Assembly (NCBI RefSeq): GCF_905220365.1
Contig: NC_061131.1
Location: 3,844,001 to 3,908,000 of the forward strand
Source: Vanessa cardui
Taxonomy: Eukaryota > Arthropoda > Insecta > Lepidoptera > Nymphalidae
DNA length: 64,000 nt
Direction: 5' to 3'
Position numbers and translations under genes: made by a program. Below are positions 46,426 through 59,507 of this stretch, in pieces. The notes under the pieces are model-generated. The model was not told the DNA's origin, searched no databases, and saw nothing but the letters and a program-made list of their open reading frames with translations. Position 1 is the first letter of the stretch, and each line of letters opens with the position of its first letter.

Positions 46426-47019
46426 TAAAATCATTTCGAAAAAATTGTTTTAAAAGTGACCTAATAAATTCTATAAAATAATATGAATCTAACCTCAAAA
46501 TATGCTGCATTTCATTTATTTTTCTAGTTTAAACATTTTAATATGAACACCTTTTAAAATTCACATATATTTTTAGGCATTTTCATTTTATATGACGTTA
46601 TTTGTTTTTGTTATATTCGATATAATGAAAAAAGACTGTGACGATTGAAATAGTTATGAAAGTTCTCGTTACATTTTAAACTATATTATAACACTAAAAA
46701 GAATATGTTATTATATTGTTGCATTTAAAATATTACTGAAGAACATATTTATTAAATATGTCTTAAAGAAATGCCTTTATGTATAAATACGAATATTTTG
46801 TAATCATATATCTTGCAGATTTAATAATTTATTTTACTTATTGCAATTAAATATTTATTTGCTGACAGTTAAAAGTATTTACCTTCAATATTACATATAA
46901 AAATGTGTATTTGTCAATGTTGTGGTAAATAATAATATCGTTTTATTTTATGAATTAGCATGTCAATAATAAATTTAAAGCATATTAATAACGAATTCCT
47001 AGTAGACGGACGTCAAATG

Positions 47020-47265
47020 AGTCACCTCATAGTATATATGTGATATTCCGCCCATAAATATTAGCCTAGTTACAAATACTAACCATTCCCTATATAGCCA
47101 TAGCAAAACCAACCTTAAGAGCTATGTTATAGCCCTACTGCCTTTAGTTACACTGATCCTCGAAACCGGAATACAACAATATTAAGTATTGCTGTTTGAT
47201 AGTCGAATATCTGATCAGTGGGTACCGACTCAGACGGACTTACACAAAGCGTTACTTGTGAATTC
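47020..47265 (-). repeat. Family 1 copy, triplicated with its unit
   Basis: Reversed landmarks are aaccaaccttaagagctatg, agttacactgatcctcgaaa, cggaatacaacaatattaag and gatcagtgggtaccgactca. It recurs at 53777-54022 (minus) and 57621-57866 (plus). Confidence 0.55.
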
Positions 47266-48469
47266 AATTTCATGTTATAGATATTAAAACATTTATTATA
47301 ATTTTTAATTATATATAACGCAATATGTAGTAAAGAAAAGAGAATATTTAATAAAGAGAATTTATAGCGACGTGTTTGATATATACGAAAATGTCAAAAG
47401 TCGAATAAAAAACTACGAAACGGAGACAATTTTGCAGGAAAAGGATGCCAAGAATTTTCAGCAATGTATTCTTCAATAAAAAATGACGTCACAAAGTGTT
47501 GAATGTTTCTAAAAAACCAAATAGGTATGAAGTGTTTCATAATGTCTCTTTTATGTGAAACGATGATTGCGCGTCTTGGAGTAAAAGCGACTCGTATGCC
47601 GTGACCGCAACCGGGATGACACCGTTTCATACCGCTTGTGCCCTCTTCGCCACACCATTTATATATGACAACAATAACAATATTTGTTGTATTTACAAAA
47701 TTTTTAGTCACTATTTATTTCACCCCCATATATTGATTAGTTTTCTTTAATTGATAATGAATGATAATAATAATATGTTCATTTGTATTATGACATTGAC
47801 AGCACAATTTTACAGTTGTTTTGTGAACTTAGTCAATAGCAAATGTGGATCAGATCAGATCTTTTGTTGTTAATATCCAATATAAAAAGAAATACCGTTC
47901 ATTTCTTTAATACACATCTTATGTCCTAGTATCAAGTTACGCCAGATATATGTCCGTATATCACCTTAAATTATTTTTAAAGCGAATTATAAGGGAAATT
48001 AAATACGAAATTTAATAAAAAAATATTAGTCTTCAAACTCTGACCGTAACTTTGAATTTGATAAATTCTCCAATAAGATGTCAAAAGGAAATATAATTGT
48101 GCCCAAAGTTGAAGTATCATTTTGCATATTTGAAGTATCATTTTATGGACAATGGCAAAATTTTAGTAGGTATATATAAACCCTTCCCTTCCCAGTAAAG
48201 CTTTGTGTCATGTCTTGGTGGGTACTATAGAATATTTTGTTTAAAATAATACATATTGTTCGCAAAATATTCTTCTTCTATTCATAAATTTTACTATCAT
48301 ACAAATAAAGCGATTACTCTTATTTTATTTACATTATATATAATGCAACAAACAACTCAGAATATAATATATATTCTATTCAGGAGCGTACTAGGGTATG
48401 AGATTATTTAATAGTTATATATAAAAAAAGAAACACTACTAGTATGCTATCAAATTTTTTTATGAAATA

Positions 48470-48750
48470 GGTAGGCAGACGTACGAATGGTTTGATGATA
48501 TGTGGTCACCAATGCCCATGGGCGCCATTCGTTGGCACTATAAGGAATATTAATCATTCTGCACCACCAACCTTCAGAATTGATATATTATGTCCCTTGT
48601 GACTGGTTATACTGGCTCTCTTTCCTTAAAACAAACCGAAACATAAAAATACAAATTATTAATGCTTAGTTATAGAATATATGATGAATAGTTGTTAGCT
48701 ATCGAGGCAGGTATGCACAAAGTCCTATAACCAAATAAACCTTTTTTTAA
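48470..48750 (-). repeat. Family 1 copy, duplicated with its unit
   Basis: Reversed landmarks are gtggtcaccaatgcccatgg, gcaccaccaaccttcagaat and ttatactggctc. It recurs at 55227-55507. Copy C does not extend this far. Confidence 0.5.
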
Positions 48751-49364
48751 TGCCAATGTATACACATTGGTAGAAGTGCCTATTTAAGATACTAGCTGAA
48801 CCCCACCTTGGACAACGAGCCTTTTTCTTCCTTACCTACACTATAAAAAATCAACAGTGTCAAGCAACAAAAAATACCTGCAAACACAAATATCACACAA
48901 TTTGGACAGGAAAAATATAGCCAACATAAGCCGTGCAAAATTTCACTAACACAACTCTGTTTATAAAATATTACCGAAAATTTATTTTAGCGTTGACTCG
49001 ACCGTGATGCGTGGGCTCATTCCAGATGATGTTTTGTATCTAATTATTACGTGGAACAAAATGTGTAAAGACAATAAAAATGTAGGTTCCACGTGTTTAA
49101 CGAAGGTTGCGTGTTTTATCTGAAATATTTCCACGTATGACCGCATTTGACCCTCGGCACTGTTTACTGTTATTATTCTAATTTTGAATACATTCGTTAG
49201 TGATGATGATGATATGTCGTCCTTTGGTCACGGCATTTAATCTCTAGGGAAACGTGTAATGTTTGCGTAAACAGAGGTGTACTCACTATTATCATTCTTT
49301 CATAAGCTGATGGAACATAGATACGACCGGAAAGGGTTCAGGTGCTGGGCCAACATTTTTAAGT

Positions 49365-49550
49365 ATTTTCTGAGGCACGGGAAGTATACATAATTGTGAT
49401 TTACAGACTTCGGGCTATTGCTGAGAATTTCTCGACAAAAACCATATAAGTTTATTTGTCTGATCTAGGTTTCGAGCTCAGTTCCTTGTTATCTGTGGCT
49501 TTATATCTAGACATTAGACCAACAAGGCAATTAACAGTTAGTGGTGCCAA
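49365..49550 (-). repeat. tRNA-derived SINE-like fragment, duplicated with its unit
   Basis: On the minus strand tgccttgttggtctaatgtc looks like a tRNA 5' half with an A-box, and gagctcgaaacctagatca like a B-box region. The tail (tctgaggcacgggaagtata on the plus strand) is decayed. It recurs at 56122-56307. Confidence 0.4.
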
Positions 49551-49705
49551 TTCATCATGCTTGCCCTTATCCCAATTTTATTTGGGGTCGGCATGTCTTC
49601 TCTTTCTATTCTTCTCTATCGGACGTCATCTCACCAGTAACATTCTTTCTAACCATATCTTCTTTCACATAATCTATCCATCGTTTCTTTGGTCGTCCTC
49701 TTAGC

Positions 49706-51891
49706 AGCATGGATAGTAGTGCCAATATCTAGTTAAATTATGTAAATATTTTAATTTACTATCTGTATATCTAGAATTATAAACATAAAGACGGACGTAA
49801 CAAAGAAAGGATCGAGGACACTTTAAGCCAGAATGTGACAGTGTTTATAGACTGTTGTTACTCAAACAGAATAAAGAACAAAGCATTAAAATGTTGAAGA
49901 AAGTTTGGAGATTTTTACAATCTTCACCATAATAGCTGGTAATTTGTCAGTTTTCTATTCAATATAAGAGGTTTCTACGATGCTAAACCGCGGAGCACGA
50001 AATGAATAACTATAGACATATATTAATCACATGCTAATTGTTTGTGGCCTGGGCTTAAACCCATGATCTCCGGTTAAAGTTTCTAATTACTGGACTATCT
50101 TTACTCTGCTCGTCTCGGTGGTTTTATCACAAATGGATAACATTAAAATTATAATTTCGTTTTGCTGTGACATCATAATAATTAATATAACTCGCTGAAC
50201 CAGCAAAGTATTCAGTGTGACGTAAATTCTCCTAAATCTGCTATCGTGCAAATTTTAAATTTATTTGTAGTTGTTTTGGATAATTTGTTTGATATATTCC
50301 AAAAAAATCGCACTGTACCATTATGCATAATTTTGCGTACCGTTAGATATTTGGATAAACAAAACATAACCGATAATTACTTCGAACATATTGTTAAATT
50401 TTCCAATATAAAATTTTGTTATAACGTTTAGACTTTATATTACATTATATGTGTGAAGACTTTTATCTCTCTTATATAAGAGAGATTAATAACAAAAATA
50501 TAAAAGTGTATCAGTTATTTTTGTACTATTCGAGAAATAGTATTGCATTATATTTCACTAATTGGCGTCTCAATCAGGAAATTCCTCAATAAATCCAGCT
50601 GTGCAATAACAATCAAATATCGCGACAAAGGTTAAATTCTGACTAACAAATTCGTTATTTATTTGAAAACACTGAAATATGAAATGATATTTGCAGCAAA
50701 TAAATTATTATACATATCACTAAAGAGACTTGTTTTATTGTTGTGCTTAATACTTTGCAGACTTTACTTTGGAAATTTATTCAATTTGGACGATGATACT
50801 TTCGGGCATGTTTTTATATTGTTCTACGTAGTGGAAGAGAATTTTGAAAATCCGTTTTTGTAGATAACGCATACTCATCATTTATTTTTGAGTATTACTG
50901 AGGATTGTTATGTTCTGTTTTAAAGGATCATGGAGCTAGAGTAACATCTTAAGGGACAATATCTTGGCGCCCAAAATTTGTGGCGTATTATAGGTACAGT
51001 AGGTGCTTAAAACGGGGCTTACTTGGAAAGTCTTCCGGTAGTTTTGAAAATTATTGATATATAGCACGTGTAACTGACACTACTAGTTAAGTAGTGTCAG
51101 TTACACGTGCTTTTTGTTTTATTACAATTAGGTCTAAGTACAAAATTTTGGCCATTCTCCTTCGCTTCGCCATTCTTGATTCAAAATCTGGTCCGTTTTG
51201 AAAGTTTATCGTCATCGTTACTAAGCTGAATGTGACTAATAGAATTTTCTTGAATATCATCTGCGATGGAATCGTCAGCTCATCGTCAGCATTGTTTCTA
51301 TCCTTTTCTTCCTCATTTTTATCAAACGCTTACCCATGCAGACTCTTTTTCTTACTATTTGTATACCAGGTGGAAAAGTAAGCAAATATTTCAAGAATTC
51401 GAGAAAACCATTTATAAAATTATTAATTTCCAAAACTTTTCATTTAAAATGACCAAATTACTCGATTATTGGCGTGATTTAAAGAATCATTGCTTACATC
51501 GCCAGCCACTATGGGTAATGATAACATTCATCATCACAATGGGTAACGATTCATCCTTATCAGGTGATCCATTTGCCAATCCACCTATTACATAAAACTG
51601 TGTATATATTTATAGCGATACTAATATACTACTACTTCTTTGATTGATTTTTCAAATTTTTGACGCTCATAATTTTTATCTACCACAATTGGATTGAAAG
51701 GTTTTTAGCCTTTGGTAGCCAATTTTTGGGTCAAGGTATTGGCTATCTACCATAACACATCTACGAAACAGCTAATCACAAACATTACTCTTATGACGTC
51801 CTATTATAATCGAATCAAAGTGATTGTATTTAAAATATAAAGCGGGCGATAATTTAAATTGATAACTATTCTCTAATATATATATATTATT
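49706..51891. other. Spacer between copies A and B
   Basis: This 2186-bp stretch is present once. It holds a degenerate minus-strand SINE (about 49940-50110, with ggcctgggcttaaacccatg), a 22-bp perfect palindrome (50465-50486), a perfect hairpin (51063-51111) and a family-1 3' fragment (about 51490-51600). No gene was recognised. Confidence 0.6.
51063..51111. repeat. Perfect 21-bp hairpin, 7-nt loop
   Basis: The arms 51063-51083 and 51091-51111 are exact reverse complements, around the loop tagttaa. The arm core is gcacgtgtaactgacactac. It has the same architecture as the hairpin at 8404-8466. Confidence 0.9.
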
Positions 51892-54800
51892 TAAAAACGT
51901 TTGAATATAAAACAATTTGTAACGAAAAAAGCGTCGAAATAGGTTTTAAATCCCTATTCATTAACGCTTATAAACGAGTTCGTTTTTGCAACACGTCCGC
52001 TTGTAATTGGTTAAATTTGGTGAACCAGACAAACCGAAGCCTTCGCTCAAACTGTCAAAGGACTTGATGAATGCGTGTAGGGGTTTAATTAATCAAGCGA
52101 CCATTTAAATACAGATTTTTGTGTGTGTTCACAAAATGATCGTTTCCGTGTCTTAAACACTGCACGTGTTTTGTATGTACCTAGTTATTTACCTGAGATA
52201 AAAACTGTTTAAGTTGTTTTGTTGCTTGCTATTTGCAAAGATTTTAACATATAATAATTTTTTTTTTATCTATAGCCTAATAGTGATCCGAGATGGCTTA
52301 GATATTAAAACCAACTTGCAATATTAACAGATGATCGAGTCTCCAAACTTTCTTTCCGGTCCTTACCAGTAGAACCTATTTTCCAAATCGGTTGTAGCTT
52401 CAATTAATATAGTTCGATAATGTCGATTCAAAATTTCTTGCTATATCTTACTTGAAAAAAGTATATTCTAATTTTGATACTTTTGATTTTAACACCCAGA
52501 CAAACTGTGCTCAATTTCCATATGCTATATAAAAGCAGTTGAAGAAAAAACATCACAAAAAATCTGCATCAAAATTATATAAACTTCATTTTTATGTATT
52601 TTTCATTGTCATGAAAGCTATTCAAATAAAAGTGATAATTATACGAAATATATCATTGCGCGAACTTAATATTTTGCATTACCCAGTAATACCCGGAAGA
52701 AGTTTCACTTATGATGTCATTAGTTGGCTGGCTGGATTCTTTTTAACTCACTTAAAAATTTAAACGTATATTTTATCTGTAAAAATATATTCATTACTTA
52801 CTGTTATTTTAATCTAAACATTATCTTTTTTATTTTCATAAAAATTATAAAATACTTATATGTTTAATTAAAAAGATAATAATAAAAATGATCTAAGCAG
52901 ACATAAAATAAAAATTAAGGTAAATAATATATACGATGATAAAGATTGTCTAGTGGCGTTATAACCAGGTCATTGACACTATCGCCACTCTGGACTGTTT
53001 AGTTAGTGACATCTTATAGTTCATAAGACGACAACAAAGATTCAAATTTTAATTTGAATGAAATACACGTTTGTAACTTGCAAATTAAATAAAATCAACA
53101 ACAACAACAACAGCCTGTAAATTCCCACTGCTGGGCTAAAAGCCTCCTGTCTCTTTGAGGAGGAGGTTTGGAACAGATACCATAAAATCATTTCGAAAAA
53201 ATTGTTTTAAAAGTGACCTAATAAATTCTATAAAATAATATGAATCTAACCTCAAAATATGCTGCATTTCATTTATTTTTCTAGTTTAAACATTTTAATA
53301 TGAACACCTTTTAAAATTCACATATATTTTTAGGCATTTTCATTTTATATGACGTTATTTGTTTTTGTTATATTCGATATAATGAAAAAAGACTGTGACG
53401 ATTGAAATAGTTATGAAAGTTCTCGTTACATTTTAAACTATATTATAACACTAAAAAGAATATGTTATTATATTGTTGCATTTAAAATATTACTGAAGAA
53501 CATATTTATTAAATATGTCTTAAAGAAATGCCTTTATGTATAAATACGAATATTTTGTAATCATATATCTTGCAGATTTAATAATTTATTTTACTTATTG
53601 CAATTAAATATTTATTTGCTGACAGTTAAAAGTATTTACCTTCAATATTACATATAAAAATGTGTATTTGTCAATGTTGTGGTAAATAATAATATCGTTT
53701 TATTTTATGAATTAGCATGTCAATAATAAATTTAAAGCATATTAATAACGAATTCCTAGTAGACGGACGTCAAATGAGTCACCTCATAGTATATATGTGA
53801 TATTCCGCCCATAAATATTAGCCTAGTTACAAATACTAACCATTCCCTATATAGCCATAGCAAAACCAACCTTAAGAGCTATGTTATAGCCCTACTGCCT
53901 TTAGTTACACTGATCCTCGAAACCGGAATACAACAATATTAAGTATTGCTGTTTGATAGTCGAATATCTGATCAGTGGGTACCGACTCAGACGGACTTAC
54001 ACAAAGCGTTACTTGTGAATTCAATTTCATGTTATAGATATTAAAACATTTATTATAATTTTTAATTATATATAACGCAATATGTAGTAAAGAAAAGAGA
54101 ATATTTAATAAAGAGAATTTATAGCGACGTGTTTGATATATACGAAAATGTCAAAAGTCGAATAAAAAACTACGAAACGGAGACAATTTTGCAGGAAAAG
54201 GATGCCAAGAATTTTCAGCAATGTATTCTTCAATAAAAAATGACGTCACAAAGTGTTGAATGTTTCTAAAAAACCAAATAGGTATGAAGTGTTTCATAAT
54301 GTCTCTTTTATGTGAAACGATGATTGCGCGTCTTGGAGTAAAAGCGACTCGTATGCCGTGACCGCAACCGGGATGACACCGTTTCATACCGCTTGTGCCC
54401 TCTTCGCCACACCATTTATATATGACAACAATAACAATATTTGTTGTATTTACAAAATTTTTAGTCACTATTTATTTCACCCCCATATATTGATTAGTTT
54501 TCTTTAATTGATAATGAATGATAATAATAATATGTTCATTTGTATTATGACATTGACAGCACAATTTTACAGTTGTTTTGTGAACTTAGTCAATAGCAAA
54601 TGTGGATCAGATCAGATCTTTTGTTGTTAATATCCAATATAAAAAGAAATACCGTTCATTTCTTTAATACACATCTTATGTCCTAGTATCAAGTTACGCC
54701 AGATATATGTCCGTATATCACCTTAAATTATTTTTAAAGCGAATTATAAGGGAAATTAAATACGAAATTTAATAAAAAAATATTAGTCTTCAAACTCTGA

Positions 54801-56462
54801 CCGTAACTTTGAATTTGATAAATTCTCCAATAAGATGTCAAAAGGAAATATAATTGTGCCCAAAGTTGAAGTATCATTTTGCATATTTGAAGTATCATTT
54901 TATGGACAATGGCAAAATTTTAGTAGGTATATATAAACCCTTCCCTTCCCAGTAAAGCTTTGTGTCATGTCTTGGTGGGTACTATAGAATATTTTGTTTA
55001 AAATAATACATATTGTTCGCAAAATATTCTTCTTCTATTCATAAATTTTACTATCATACAAATAAAGCGATTACTCTTATTTTATTTACATTATATATAA
55101 TGCAACAAACAACTCAGAATATAATATATATTCTATTCAGGAGCGTACTAGGGTATGAGATTATTTAATAGTTATATATAAAAAAAGAAACACTACTAGT
55201 ATGCTATCAAATTTTTTTATGAAATAGGTAGGCAGACGTACGAATGGTTTGATGATATGTGGTCACCAATGCCCATGGGCGCCATTCGTTGGCACTATAA
55301 GGAATATTAATCATTCTGCACCACCAACCTTCAGAATTGATATATTATGTCCCTTGTGACTGGTTATACTGGCTCTCTTTCCTTAAAACAAACCGAAACA
55401 TAAAAATACAAATTATTAATGCTTAGTTATAGAATATATGATGAATAGTTGTTAGCTATCGAGGCAGGTATGCACAAAGTCCTATAACCAAATAAACCTT
55501 TTTTTAATGCCAATGTATACACATTGGTAGAAGTGCCTATTTAAGATACTAGCTGAACCCCACCTTGGACAACGAGCCTTTTTCTTCCTTACCTACACTA
55601 TAAAAAATCAACAGTGTCAAGCAACAAAAAATACCTGCAAACACAAATATCACACAATTTGGACAGGAAAAATATAGCCAACATAAGCCGTGCAAAATTT
55701 CACTAACACAACTCTGTTTATAAAATATTACCGAAAATTTATTTTAGCGTTGACTCGACCGTGATGCGTGGGCTCATTCCAGATGATGTTTTGTATCTAA
55801 TTATTACGTGGAACAAAATGTGTAAAGACAATAAAAATGTAGGTTCCACGTGTTTAACGAAGGTTGCGTGTTTTATCTGAAATATTTCCACGTATGACCG
55901 CATTTGACCCTCGGCACTGTTTACTGTTATTATTCTAATTTTGAATACATTCGTTAGTGATGATGATGATATGTCGTCCTTTGGTCACGGCATTTAATCT
56001 CTAGGGAAACGTGTAATGTTTGCGTAAACAGAGGTGTACTCACTATTATCATTCTTTCATAAGCTGATGGAACATAGATACGACCGGAAAGGGTTCAGGT
56101 GCTGGGCCAACATTTTTAAGTATTTTCTGAGGCACGGGAAGTATACATAATTGTGATTTACAGACTTCGGGCTATTGCTGAGAATTTCTCGACAAAAACC
56201 ATATAAGTTTATTTGTCTGATCTAGGTTTCGAGCTCAGTTCCTTGTTATCTGTGGCTTTATATCTAGACATTAGACCAACAAGGCAATTAACAGTTAGTG
56301 GTGCCAATTCATCATGCTTGCCCTTATCCCAATTTTATTTGGGGTCGGCATGTCTTCTCTTTCTATTCTTCTCTATCGGACGTCATCTCACCAGTAACAT
56401 TCTTTCTAACCATATCTTCTTTCACATAATCTATCCATCGTTTCTTTGGTCGTCCTCTTAGC
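51892..56462 (+). repeat. Duplicated unit, copy B (4571 bp)
   Basis: This is a direct copy of 45135-49705, offset by exactly 6757 at every point checked. Homology starts at ttaaaaacg (51892) and stops after cctcttagc (56462), inside a repeat-like stretch rich in tcttct. Base 52496 is C where copy A has A, and copy C agrees with B. Copy C begins only 6 bases after B ends. Confidence 0.9.
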
Positions 56463-56468
56463 CTATAC

Positions 56469-59400
56469 TAACTATTAAATAATCTCATACCCTAGTACGC
56501 TCCTGAATAGAATATATATTATATTCTGAGTTGTTTGTTGCATTATATATAATGTAAATAAAATAAGAGTAATCGCTTTATTTGTATGATAGTAAAATTT
56601 ATGAATAGAAGAAGAATATTTTGCGAACAATATGTATTATTTTAAACAAAATATTCTATAGTACCCACCAAGACATGACACAAAGCTTTACTGGGAAGGG
56701 AAGGGTTTATATATACCTACTAAAATTTTGCCATTGTCCATAAAATGATACTTCAAATATGCAAAATGATACTTCAACTTTGGGCACAATTATATTTCCT
56801 TTTGACATCTTATTGGAGAATTTATCAAATTCAAAGTTACGGTCAGAGTTTGAAGACTAATATTTTTTTATTAAATTTCGTATTTAATTTCCCTTATAAT
56901 TCGCTTTAAAAATAATTTAAGGTGATATACGGACATATATCTGGCGTAACTTGATACTAGGACATAAGATGTGTATTAAAGAAATGAACGGTATTTCTTT
57001 TTATATTGGATATTAACAACAAAAGATCTGATCTGATCCACATTTGCTATTGACTAAGTTCACAAAACAACTGTAAAATTGCGCTGTCAATGTCATAATA
57101 CAAATGAACATATTATTATTATCATTCATTATCAATTAAAGAAAACTAATCAATATATGGGGGTGAAATAAATAGTGACTAAAAATTTTGTAAATACAAC
57201 AAATATTGTTATTGTTGTCATATATAAATGGTGTGGCGAAGAGGGCACAAGCGGTATGAAACGGTGTCATCCCGGTTGCGGTCACGGCATACGAGTCGCT
57301 TTTACTCCAAGACGCGCAATCATCGTTTCACATAAAAGAGACATTATGAAACACTTCATACCTATTTGGTTTTTTAGAAACATTCAACACTTTGTGACGT
57401 CATTTTTTATTGAAGAATACATTGCTGAAAATTCTTGGCATCCTTTTCCTGCAAAATTGTCTCCGTTTCGTAGTTTTTTATTCGACTTTTGACATTTTCG
57501 TATATATCAAACACGTCGCTATAAATTCTCTTTATTAAATATTCTCTTTTCTTTACTACATATTGCGTTATATATAATTAAAAATTATAATAAATGTTTT
57601 AATATCTATAACATGAAATTGAATTCACAAGTAACGCTTTGTGTAAGTCCGTCTGAGTCGGTACCCACTGATCAGATATTCGACTATCAAACAGCAATAC
57701 TTAATATTGTTGTATTCCGGTTTCGAGGATCAGTGTAACTAAAGGCAGTAGGGCTATAACATAGCTCTTAAGGTTGGTTTTGCTATGGCTATATAGGGAA
57801 TGGTTAGTATTTGTAACTAGGCTAATATTTATGGGCGGAATATCACATATATACTATGAGGTGACTCATTTGACGTCCGTCTACTAGGAATTCGTTATTA
57901 ATATGCTTTAAATTTATTATTGACATGCTAATTCATAAAATAAAACGATATTATTATTTACCACAACATTGACAAATACACATTTTTATATGTAATATTG
58001 AAGGTAAATACTTTTAACTGTCAGCAAATAAATATTTAATTGCAATAAGTAAAATAAATTATTAAATCTGCAAGATATATGATTACAAAATATTCGTATT
58101 TATACATAAAGGCATTTCTTTAAGACATATTTAATAAATATGTTCTTCAGTAATATTTTAAATGCAACAATATAATAACATATTCTTTTTAGTGTTATAA
58201 TATAGTTTAAAATGTAACGAGAACTTTCATAACTATTTCAATCGTCACAGTCTTTTTTCATTATATCGAATATAACAAAAACAAATAACGTCATATAAAA
58301 TGAAAATGCCTAAAAATATATGTGAATTTTAAAAGGTGTTCATATTAAAATGTTTAAACTAGAAAAATAAATGAAATGCAGCATATTTTGAGGTTAGATT
58401 CATATTATTTTATAGAATTTATTAGGTCACTTTTAAAACAATTTTTTCGAAATGATTTTATGGTATCTGTTCCAAACCTCCTCCTCAAAGAGACAGGAGG
58501 CTTTTAGCCCAGCAGTGGGAATTTACAGGCTGTTGTTGTTGTTGTTGATTTTATTTAATTTGCAAGTTACAAACGTGTATTTCATTCAAATTAAAATTTG
58601 AATCTTTGTTGTCGTCTTATGAACTATAAGATGTCACTAACTAAACAGTCCAGAGTGGCGATAGTGTCAATGACCTGGTTATAACGCCACTAGACAATCT
58701 TTATCATCGTATATATTATTTACCTTAATTTTTATTTTATGTCTGCTTAGATCATTTTTATTATTATCTTTTTAATTAAACATATAAGTATTTTATAATT
58801 TTTATGAAAATAAAAAAGATAATGTTTAGATTAAAATAACAGTAAGTAATGAATATATTTTTACAGATAAAATATACGTTTAAATTTTTAAGTGAGTTAA
58901 AAAGAATCCAGCCAGCCAACTAATGACATCATAAGTGAAACTTCTTCCGGGTATTACTGGGTAATGCAAAATATTAAGTTCGCGCAATGATATATTTCGT
59001 ATAATTATCACTTTTATTTGAATAGCTTTCATGACAATGAAAAATACATAAAAATGAAGTTTATATAATTTTGATGCAGATTTTTTGTGATGTTTTTTCT
59101 TCAACTGCTTTTATATAGCATATGGAAATTGAGCACAGTTTGTCTGGGTGTTAAAATCAAAAGTATCAAAATTAGAATATACTTTTTTCAAGTAAGATAT
59201 AGCAAGAAATTTTGAATCGACATTATCGAACTATATTAATTGAAGCTACAACCGATTTGGAAAATAGGTTCTACTGGTAAGGACCGGAAAGAAAGTTTGG
59301 AGACTCGATCATCTGTTAATATTGCAAGTTGGTTTTAATATCTAAGCCATCTCGGATCACTATTAGGCTATAGATAAAAAAAAAATTATTATATGTTAAA

Positions 59401-59507
59401 ATCTTTGCAAATAGCAAGCAACAAAACAACTTAAACAGTTTTTATCTCAGGTAAATAACTAGGTACATACAAAACACGTGCAGTGTTTAAGACACGGAAA
59501 CGATCAT
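56469..59507 (-). repeat. Inverted duplicated unit, copy C (3039 bp)
   Basis: This is the reverse complement of A 45379-48417 and of B 52136-55174. The coordinate sums are constant (104886 with A, 111643 with B) at all four landmark pairs checked, so no indels separate them. It starts after the 6-base filler ctatac (56463-56468), with a possible 1-3 base microhomology, and ends inside an RTE LINE. One private base was seen (57082, C, where A and B imply T). B and C thus form an inverted repeat with 3039-bp arms and a 1294-bp spacer. Confidence 0.9.

Larger units (their letters stand above)
45135..49705 (+). repeat. Duplicated unit, copy A (4571 bp)
   Basis: Every landmark in this unit recurs 6757 bases later in copy B with no length change, and its first part (45379-48417) recurs inverted in copy C. 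The unit is AT-rich and contains only repeat remnants: a LINE tail (45585-45728), a SINE tail after a (CAA)n run (46335-46425, minus), two family-1 copies (47020-47265 and 48470-48750, minus) and a SINE-like piece near 49365-49550. It carries no transposase and has no terminal repeats, so it behaves as a segmental duplication and not as a transposon. I noticed one base (45739, A) that differs from both B and C. Confidence 0.9.

Noticed and set aside
49456..49704. 82-codon hydrophobic frame at the end of unit A, repeated in B
   Set aside because: It lies in SINE-like and pyrimidine-rich repeat sequence. Serine, leucine and phenylalanine come from tct/ttc runs, and it starts without an ATG.
45135..49705. 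The duplicated unit as one large transposon
   Set aside because: Its ends have no terminal repeats, no consistent target duplication and no transposition genes, and copy C stops at different points. A segmental duplication or assembly artefact explains it better.
50465..50486. 22-bp perfect palindrome atctctcttatataagagagat as an operator-like site
   Set aside because: Palindromes of this size in AT-rich insect DNA are common and there is no neighbouring gene to regulate.
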